Shown here: positions 56,365 through 64,000 of the stretch, one piece after another | Layout: each line of letters begins with the position of its first letter | How positions within the stretch are numbered: the first letter of the stretch is position 1 | Assembly (NCBI GenBank): GCA_033964015.1 | Contig: CM066916.1 | Location: forward strand, 13,432,501 to 13,496,500 | Length of the DNA stretch: 64,000 bases | Source of the DNA: Scolanthus callimorphus | Lineage: Eukaryota > Cnidaria > Anthozoa > Actiniaria > Edwardsiidae | Direction: 5' to 3' | Made by a program: the position numbers and the translations under genes | The notes under the pieces: generated by a model | Told to the model about the DNA's origin: nothing | Seen by the model: the letters and a program-made list of their open reading frames with translations, nothing else | The model's database searches: none

Positions 56365-57233
56365 CCAAATCGGAGGACATGAGCAACGTTTCTGAAAATC
56401 ATGAACTAGAGATTCCTTGGTTTGCATGTGACGTCACTGGCGGCCATGTTTGGTGGTGCAGAACACAAGAAAGTTCATTTGCTCCTTTTATTCAGGGCAC
56501 CAACATGGCTGCCGTGCTTTTGTTATTTTATTCCCAAAGGAATGATTGCAAATCAAGATATGTCAGATGAGTGTCGAATGTAAACACACATTTACTTTTT
56601 TTGTGTTTTCTTCGCGTTTCGATTGGCTTCTGAGCACCGTGACATTGTTCTCCCAGCCAATAAAATTGCAAACAAAAACCAAAGAAATGATTACTTGCGT
56701 TTAGTTTTGCAGTCGTCAGTGTGTTCATATATCGCTATAAACGACCCTTTAAAATACCGGCAGAGAAATGAAAGTTTTGTTTCGTGAAACTGAGGCATTC
56801 CATCACAATTGTCAACTCTCCCGGTTTTGCCGGGAGTCTCAATATTTTTTATCTCCCTGTCTCCCGGGTTTTTAGCAAGATCTACCGAAAAAAAGTTTTT
56901 TTTGGGGGGATTTCGAAGTACTTTTGTAGCATTTCTCAGTTTCTACATCGCTTTGTTTTCTGTCATGACAAAGATTCCACGCTACACACCCTCAAATCTC
57001 CACATTTTTATTTCGATGGGTTGACGTCCCTGCATAGTGAATTTTGTTTGTGCTGTTATGTAGCTCACCTGATTTGACATGGTGACATGTGAGCATGTGA
57101 GACGCATGAGGACTATTCGAACATTTAAATGCATAGATAATATAACTGTCTGAGAGAAAATGACGTCTGTTATCTTTTGTTCGGCGTCACAGAGCGACGG
57201 GTCCTTTTCTGGTCATATCACTAAAAGCACCAT
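56365..57233. other. No gene seen
   Basis: Upstream of the NPHP3-like exons. It includes TTGCATGTGACGTCACTGG and GGCGGCCATGTTTGG, promoter-like words, but no exon was recognised. Earlier exons of the gene may lie here. Confidence 0.35.
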
Positions 57234-57484
57234 ATGTTATAGCCCAAACCGTTCTTTCGCGCTGTGAATTTTAAAAACGTGGTTTGATGTTGCTTGTTCC
57301 CCCAGTCAAACTAAGCCAATCAGGTCCTTGTTCTGTTTAACCTAGTGCAGTCGACTGGGTTTCCGTCGCGACAGAAAGCCAATCGACTGCACAAGGCGAA
57401 ACAAAGCAACCTGATTGGCTTAGGATTGTTTGACTGGCGGGACAGAAAAATGTGCAGCGCGAAACAACGATTGGGCTATAACAT
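57234..57484. repeat. Foldback MITE
   Basis: ATGTTATAGCCCAA and TTGGGCTATAACAT form the ends. Inner complementary parts include GTCAAACTAAGCCAATCAGG with CCTGATTGGCTTAGG and GTGCAGTCGA with TCGACTGCAC. 251 bp, non-coding. Confidence 0.75.
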
Positions 57485-57633
57485 TCTGACTTGGGGCGCG
57501 TATATTCTTTAGCTCGCCATTTGGTGCATTGTGCAGGGCACGTACAGTTGAACGTTTCTGTAACAACGCACGCTTCCCTTCTTTTATCGCATCTTTTAAT
57601 AATCTTTTAATAATCCATTTGTATTACGTTTAG

Positions 57634-60600
57634 TTACGCCAACAGCGGCTGGAGCGCAAAACAGCCCGTGTGTTCTTCAGCTCGCCATTTGGTGGTCTGG
57701 AGGAGGAGCGGGAAGAGCTGACCAAGAAATACTGGCCTCAGCTCGAGAGCTTGTGCAACAAGGCTGGTTATGAGTTCATCCCTGTGGATTTGAGATGGGG
57801 GATCACGTCCGAGATGTCCAGTAGTGCCGTCACCATCAGAGTTTGTATGAGTGAGATGGACAGGTCGGATATGATAGTCGGCTTCTTGGTCAGGTTAGTT
57901 GCACTCTTATGCTCGGTACCAATTTACCCACTAAATGTAAATGTAAATGTATGCACTTATCTACCGCAAATATCCATATTCATGTTCAAATGCGGTTTAC
58001 AGTTGTGGATGTCTGATCCCTAAGATGCAGACTGCAATTTTATCCATGCAGTTTACGATCATGAGTGGTTGTTTGATGTATCATTCTGTGGTGAGCACTG
58101 TGGTTGTTTAACGTCCCTTGCATAGCTAGTGGTTAAGCATTGGGCTGAGAGACGGGACCTCGGTTTATTGTCTCATCCACTAGCGACACAAGGATCATAA
58201 GTATCGCAAGAATTAGGCCTTAAGTTTCTTGTGTCTTGGTCTCGACATAGCGTAATATAAGAAAACTTGTCGTCGAATGTTTACACCAAATTGGTGTAAA
58301 AAACACATGGCAACTGGACAATGATAATGACTAATACCCCTAGTATCTGTATCGTTTCACAGCGCTATGGTTGGCATGGCGACAACGAGCTGCTACAGAA
58401 GAGTTTCGATGTGGCGGCTGAGAAGTACGAATGGCTGAATGAATACAGAGATCGTTCGGTAACAGAACTGGAGTATCTCCATGGACATTTAAGGGATCCC
58501 GGGGCACGCGCGGCTTGCTTCTTCTTCAGAGACAAGGTAAACTGAATTGACCACAATGACGTGTGACGTCGTTAAATGTCCACCGTTACATACAAGATCC
58601 CGCGGCTTGTTACCTGGACTGCAAACGGTGGATATGAAAAAGAATCTGGTTCACTATTGAAATGTCTTTTTATGATCTCTGTCAAAATCATCTTCCTCAT
58701 TATCATCATCAGATCACCACCCTCCACAACAACATCATCACATCCTCATTGTATGTGTGTCCTTCACTCGTCAAAGAAATGTAGACACGGGACAAGTAAA
58801 CAAATAACTGACTTATAAGTAAGCCACTGGCATCACCATAACTGAGTGGAAGAGAACTCTATACGAAACAGTTTTGAATGATTAGAACCAGATTAATTTT
58901 TACCACATCATTTCACTTCACAGTTCTTGGAACCGTTGAGAGCAGCTAAGACCAGAGCCGCTCTTGAAATGAACTTAACGAGGAAATGTAACGTACTCTT
59001 CGTCAAACTAATAAATTATGAATACCGCTCACCACGAGCGCCCAAGGCCAAGGCCATTTGAGATAATCAAATGAAATTGTCCAATATTTCGGTTCCTTTG
59101 CTAGGCTTATGATGATATGAAATTAGAGGAAGCTATTGAAGGCGGCGACGAGCGTCAGATCCGAAAATTTCGCGCATCTACTGATGGCCCGAATGCCAGC
59201 AAGTTTTTGGATGATCTGAAGAAGCGGATCGAGAATACTAAAGACAAGGTAAAAACTTACCGTACACAGTTATAATTGACACTGAAGGAACAGTATTGCC
59301 CAAAGCGAAGGGGGTAAACGTATGCTCACACACTGACATCTACTACTTCAATTCTTAGTGCCTTGCAGTTTACCCCAAATACCGAACTCCACAAGAGGGT
59401 GCTCGCCTGATGTTCGACACAATTCAGAAGCATCTCCAAGATGTTCTCCTGGCGGCACCAGCCGAGAGCCTTACACCAGAGGACATAGAAAATATCCAAC
59501 ATGACGTGTTCCTTGCAAGCAAGAGGGGCATGGGAGGCTCCTATGTAGGCGGAGCTAAATACCTGGAGATGATCGACAAGCACCTTGCACAGACAGCACA
59601 GGGGTCAAATAAACCTTTGCTTGTTCTAGGGAACGCAGGTGGGTCTAGAACACTGACTGCAAAAGTCCGGCTTATCTCCAGTGTAAGAACTCACCAGCTG
59701 CGTCACAAAGCTTTCTTTGTTTGGTAGAACGAAGATTGAACCAATCATGATTAAATAGTAACTAAACACAAAAGGTGTTTAATACTCCTGGACAGTGATT
59801 TACAGGAACGTGTAAGCTCAAATAGCGGTTCCAAATAACCTTTCCTGAGTGCAGTGCGCGTCCCGGACCTACAATGCTTTTCCCATAGCTCAACGGGAGA
59901 GCATTAGCTCATGAAAGCCAGTGTTGTAGGTTCCCGGCGATCCAATCCCATTTTCCTTCTTCTGCTCTGGGAGATTATATAATTTCTCTCAAACAAGTAT
60001 GATGCGGTTGATGAATTTGTCTCGAGGAAGCCCGCCGGGGAATACTTACAGTGTCTCTAAGGCCACTTAACATTCAGCAGTGCACTTTAGTTGTACTACC
60101 CCTACCTCAGCATTATGTTAAGCATATTCACATCTCTGGCTTCACTAACTGTTCGTACTTGATAATAATTAACCAGAAGCAGGAACCATCAACCAGAAGC
60201 CTCTATCACCTTTAGCGCCATTCACTGTTTACCAACATCGCCATTCTAATGCTAATGTGCCAACCGTAGATTGATTAGCGCCCTTTGTTCTGTGAACCAA
60301 TCGATCTCTGGTTGGCACATTAATAACAATGGATGACATCAGCGCGAACAGCGCTATTGGTGGTCGTCCAAAGCACAGGAGTTGATTATAGATCTTTTTG
60401 ATTTCGGAAATTGAGAATCCTGACAGAAATGATTCTTATTCTCTTTATCATAGGTAGCGGCAAATCTTGTTTACTGAGTAACTGGATCACCAACCATCAG
60501 GAAAATAACCCCGCAGATATCGTGATTTATCATTTTGTTGGCTCATCTAGTGAAAGTACAGGTAATTTAAAATGAAGATACGAAACAAAAGCAAGGAAAC

Positions 60601-63600
60601 AAAACCGACGTCAACTAACAAATCAAAAATGAACTATTCGAAGCACTATATACCGCGACGTGTTAAAAAAAAAGCCGTGAAGTGAAAAAAAAAAAGTGCA
60701 ATTGGGGCCCGACCGGGAATTGAACCCGGGACCTCTCGCACCCTAAGCGAGAATCATACCTCTAGACCATCGGGCCGTGATGTTGGGACAAGGGACTGTA
60801 AAAGTTCATTTACTGGATTTATTTATTCACCTGTTTACACCTGTCACAGTCAGTTGTCACTTGAATGATTTCAAGTACCTGTCAAATGATCAAAACGGTG
60901 CATATAACAACAAAGCACCGTAAACATACAATCTTAACAAATTCTAACTTACCACATGAAAATTCTGTTAGACGAAAAGATTAAAAGGCTATTTTTAAGG
61001 ACCCGCACTTAACACTGAAAGGGCCGGGGTCTAAGAAAATTATTTTCGACTGACACACTGAGCTTTGGTCACTTGCTGCGGTCACAATTAGAGCGCGCAG
61101 CTGAAGTTTCACTCGATTGCCTGACGCTCAAAAGAAGGCAAAGAAGGCATTAAGTCTCCCTCCAGATGACACCATTCCCCTTGACTAATTTCCCTCCCTA
61201 AGAGCTTACCATGACGCGCACAGACACTTAAAACAATAAAGATTTCCCCTCTTTCCAGTACCTGCTTCTATATTGGCAAGATTAGCGGGAGAGCTCTTTC
61301 AAGAAATTAAAGAGTTCCAAGAAAACAACAACACGCAAACGGAGAAAAGTATTGGGTCTATGGATGAACTGCGACCGAGAGTAGACGAAGGGGAGAAAAA
61401 TCTTGCTAGGAAACTCAGAGCTCTTACAGAAGTTATCAAGGACGCCGGTCCAAGGGTGTTGATTGCAATCGACGCACTAAATAAAGTTGATGTCGAAGGG
61501 CAAACCACGAAGGTATGAGGAAAAGTAAAGCAAAACTTAAAATATCATGTATACGTTATGATAGAGTCTGATGCACTTTCTCTTCCTGCGTCTGATCATC
61601 TTTACCGAAATATCAGAAGTTATGTACTTCTGAAAACATGTGTTCTTTCACGTGCTTTATAATATAGCTACGATATAACGCGCGCTCTGATTGGTCCAAA
61701 TCTATGCTCTATTTCACCGATAAAGTAATGGTTCTCTCCCGCTATATCATAAAAGCATTAGAGCACAACTTTCTATGACTTTATCGGCGAATAGAGCACT
61801 TGAGTTGCTGGGAGGGACACTCGAAACATTTTAAAATCACACGCCTGCGGCTCGTGATTTTACAACGTTCTCGTGTCTCTCCCAACATCACGGGTGCTCT
61901 ATTGCGCCGATAAAGTCATAGAAAGTTGTGCTCTAATGCTTCAGTATTGACCAATCAGAGGGCGCGTACTATTGTTTTGATACTTGTATGCCTACCCACT
62001 TTCCCACACGCTAAGATAGAGCTCGATGCACTTCCTCCCATTGCGTCTGATCAACTTCACTGAAATATCTGTTGTATTGACCAATCAGAGGGCGCGTACT
62101 ATTGTTTTGATACTTGTATGCCTACCCACTTTCCCACACGCTAAGATAGAGCTCGATGCACTTCCTCCCATTGCGTCTGATCAACTTCACTGAAATATCT
62201 GTTCTATCACGTGCTGTATTGACCAATCAGAGGGCGCGTACTATTGTTTTGATACTTGTATGTCACCCACTTTCCCACACGCTAGGATAGAGCTCGATGC
62301 ACTTCCTCCCATTGCGTCTGATCAACTTCACTGAAATATCTGTTGTATTGACCAATCAGAGGGCGCGTACTATTGTTTTGATACTTGTATGCCTACCCAC
62401 TTTCCCACACGCTAAGATAGAGCTCGATGCACTTCCTCCCATTGCGTCTGATCAACTTAACTGAAATATCTGTTGTATTGATCAATCAGATTGGCGTACT
62501 ATTGTTTTCATACTTGTATGCCTACCCACTTTCCCACACGCTAAGATAGAGCTCGATGCACTTCCTCCCATTGCGTCTGATCAATTTCACTGAAATATCT
62601 GTTCTATCACGTGCTGTATTGACCAATCAGAGGGCGCGTACTATTGTTGCCATAAAGAATCATTGTCTGACTAACCAGATTAGTCAGACGCTACTATAGA
62701 TTCCGATAAACTTGACCTCCCGTTGCCTCAGATCAACTTCACTGAATATTTGTTCGATCACGTGCCCAAACCTAACAAGCAACAGACATGCTTTTATATC
62801 ATAACATAACAGTACGTTCCGAATCGTTCAGCGATGTTGTGGCAGACAAAAAGCATCGGTGAAGTTGACTCTAGTAGAGAAGTCGGAATAAAGTGAAATG
62901 AACTAAAAAAGTTATTTTCTCTTGTTTCTTCAGACCCTTTATTGGCTTCCCAAGAGTTTACCGTCAAATGTCCATCTTCTACTATCAACTCTCAATACCG
63001 ACACAACAAACATACAAGAACTTGAGGGCCGGGGGTGTGAAAAGATAGAAGTTCTGCCTCTCCAGCACGAAGAAAGGGAAGAAATCGCACTGGTGAGAGG
63101 GTTTGGGAAGCGAGATACAGGGGGAGGGGGAGGAGGAGACAAGTGGGGGTTCGAGTCAGGGTACAAGCGAGAGCCGGGCAGAGAAGTTCCGGCGGCCGAA
63201 TCGAACCGTACTAAATTGTGTCAGAGTCGGACCGAAATTCCATAGGCGTCGTGGGATTATGCGGCCAGGATGTCCCAGAACCATTTTTATCAGAGCCGTG
63301 CCAAAGATTTCTGTCGTGCAAATGGGGCTTGAAAGGCGCATAGTTTTTATGAAACACGTGAAAAACGCAAGCATAGATAACTCTAACACTTTGTTAGCCG
63401 TAGGGAAGTGGATCAAACATAAGAAATCTTACAGATAAAGGTTATTGCTTATTACGAGCTATCTCTTATTTGTAGGCGACTTTAAAAATCCGAGGAAAGA
63501 CGTTATCAACGGAACAAAGAGAAAGAATATTCAAGAAAGAGCAGACAGAAAACGCGTTGTACCTCAAAACACATCTCCAGGTTAGTAAATAAAGAGCAAA

Positions 63601-64000
63601 GGAGAATATACATATGTTTATGTACACGTCCTATACAAAACAAAGAGCAAAAATCAAACAAAGAGCCCTGAAGCAATCCGGTTGGCAGAAGTTAGTCTGT
63701 CCCTACTTACCAGGAGGGTCTTTGATTTAGAAACTGAATGCCCATACAGATGTGGCACTCATATTTTCACATAAGCTATAATATGATGCCATCTATTTGA
63801 AAATCACGCGCGCGTCCTGCAATCTGATTGGTTGACACCAATGAAAAAGATCACGTTCAGAGTTGTCTATTCCATGTATACACGTTTAGTATCGCCGGAG
63901 ATCTAGCGCTTTATTTCTTTCTCTGGACATAAATAGCAACGCTTCCACTTTCTTATAACAGGAGCTGTTAAGTTTTGGCGAGTTCTTCCAACTTGATGCT
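57634..64000 (+). CDS. Nephrocystin-3-like DUF4062-NACHT NTPase, nine exons, 3' end outside window
   Basis: Exons with GT-AG borders and matching phases: 57634-57888, 58363-58536, 59105-59248, 59359-59638, 60454-60561, 61259-61512, 62934-63092, 63476-63580 and 63962 to beyond 64000. The N-terminus has the DUF4062 signature (ARVFFSSPFGGLEEEREEL, PVDLRWGITSEMSS, SDMIVGFL + RYGWHGD, RSVTELEYLHGHL, ACFFFRDK). Walker A GNAGSGKS is split by intron 4, and Walker B is LIAIDALNKV in exon 6. Later exons (NVHLLLSTLNTDT, NALYLKTHLQ, ELLSFGEFFQL) fit the NACHT C-terminal region. TPR repeats would follow in this family. Related proteins (NPHP3, TTC41/GNN, TEP1) act at cilia or as signalling NTPases, and cnidarians carry many paralogues, so the exact orthologue is not assigned. 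The true start codon probably lies in an upstream exon. Confidence 0.88.
59880..59955 (+). repeat. Degenerate tRNA-like sequence in intron 4
   Basis: CATAGCTCAACGGGAGAGC resembles an A box and GGTTCCCGGCGATCC a B box, but the arms do not pair into a good cloverleaf. Probably a SINE head or tRNA relic. Confidence 0.35.
60705..60776 (-). tRNA. tRNA-Pro (anticodon AGG)
   Basis: Reading the minus strand from 60776, GGCCCGA pairs with TCGGGCC at the 3' end. The D arm holds TGGTCTAGAGGTATGA (A box), the anticodon stem-loop TCTCGCTTAGGGTGCGAGA has AGG in a 7-base loop, and GGTCCCGGGTTCAATTCCC gives the T arm and B box. The discriminator is C, as usual for eukaryotic tRNA-Pro. An 11-T run about 12 bases downstream (60685-60695 on the plus strand as A) is a Pol III terminator. 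It lies antisense within intron 5 of the NPHP3-like gene. The sequence is clean enough to be functional. Confidence 0.93.
61755..61939. repeat. Foldback in intron 6 (46-bp arms)
   Basis: GCATTAGAGCACAACTTTCT...AGAGCAC at 61755-61800 is the near-perfect reverse complement of 61894-61939. A MITE-like hairpin. Confidence 0.75.
61944..62655 (+). repeat. Intronic minisatellite, about 128-143-bp units, six copies
   Basis: TATTGACCAATCAGAGGGCG begins units at 61944, 62074, 62217, 62345, 62475 (one variant base pair change) and 62617 (partial). Units share CTACCCACTTTCCCACACGC and GAGCTCGATGCACTTCC. Longer units carry an extra CTATCACGTGC. It fills much of intron 6 of the NPHP3-like gene. Confidence 0.88.

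Noticed and set aside
61944..62655. CRISPR-like repeats
   Set aside because: The whole unit is repeated, not a short repeat with variable spacers.

Overview
The window is eukaryotic: introns with GT-AG borders, no operons, a nuclear tRNA gene, and many nested transposons. A contactin-associated-protein-like exon, a PAN/apple secreted-protein exon, a nephrocystin-3-like NTPase gene, a tRNA-derived SINE and DIRS/Harbinger/IS630-type elements together suggest an anthozoan cnidarian, probably a stony coral. That assignment is an inference from gene content; no marker gene is present.

Layout. 0.15-0.76 kb (- strand): terminal exon of a CNTNAP-like fibrinogen-type domain with one frameshift. 1.5-3.8 kb: DNA transposon with 14-bp inverted ends and a 6-bp target duplication. 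4.98-6.99 kb: first arm of a large inverted duplication; the second arm is broken into four blocks between 20.5 and 32.4 kb. Between the arms lie two near-identical 3.4-kb units (8.07-11.46 and 11.72-20.13 kb). Each unit carries an IS630/Tc1-like DDE transposase (+) converging on an HUH-endonuclease/SF3-helicase Rep gene (-), with repeated GTAAACCGTT motifs between the two genes. The second unit is split by a complete 4.98-kb DIRS retrotransposon (13152-18130). Unit 1 preserves the unoccupied target site, so the insertion can be dated relative to the duplication and shown to lack a target duplication.

20.65-23.47 kb: element carrying about ten 128-bp repeats, each with a CRE-type palindrome, split by a Harbinger-type element. 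25.46-29.35 kb: Harbinger-type element carrying a 5'-truncated LINE. 32.6-36.2 kb: tandemly duplicated block with two copies of a signal-peptide/PAN exon, one broken. 37.6-39.5 kb: Harbinger-type element containing a solo LTR. 39.5-57.5 kb: tandem repeats, a SINE, a LINE tail, several MITEs and a circularly permuted duplication, with no gene I can support. 57.6-64.0 kb (+): the first nine recognised exons of a nephrocystin-3-like DUF4062-NACHT gene running off the right edge, with an antisense tRNA-Pro(AGG) in intron 5.

The strongest candidate for a little-described system is the paired transposase + Rep unit. The strongest evidence for mobility history comes from exact empty sites: DIRS at 13151/18131, Harbinger copy 2 in the palindrome array, and a 209-bp MITE at 53551. 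Most breaks in coding regions are single-base length changes in homopolymers, so some may be base-calling errors and not decay.
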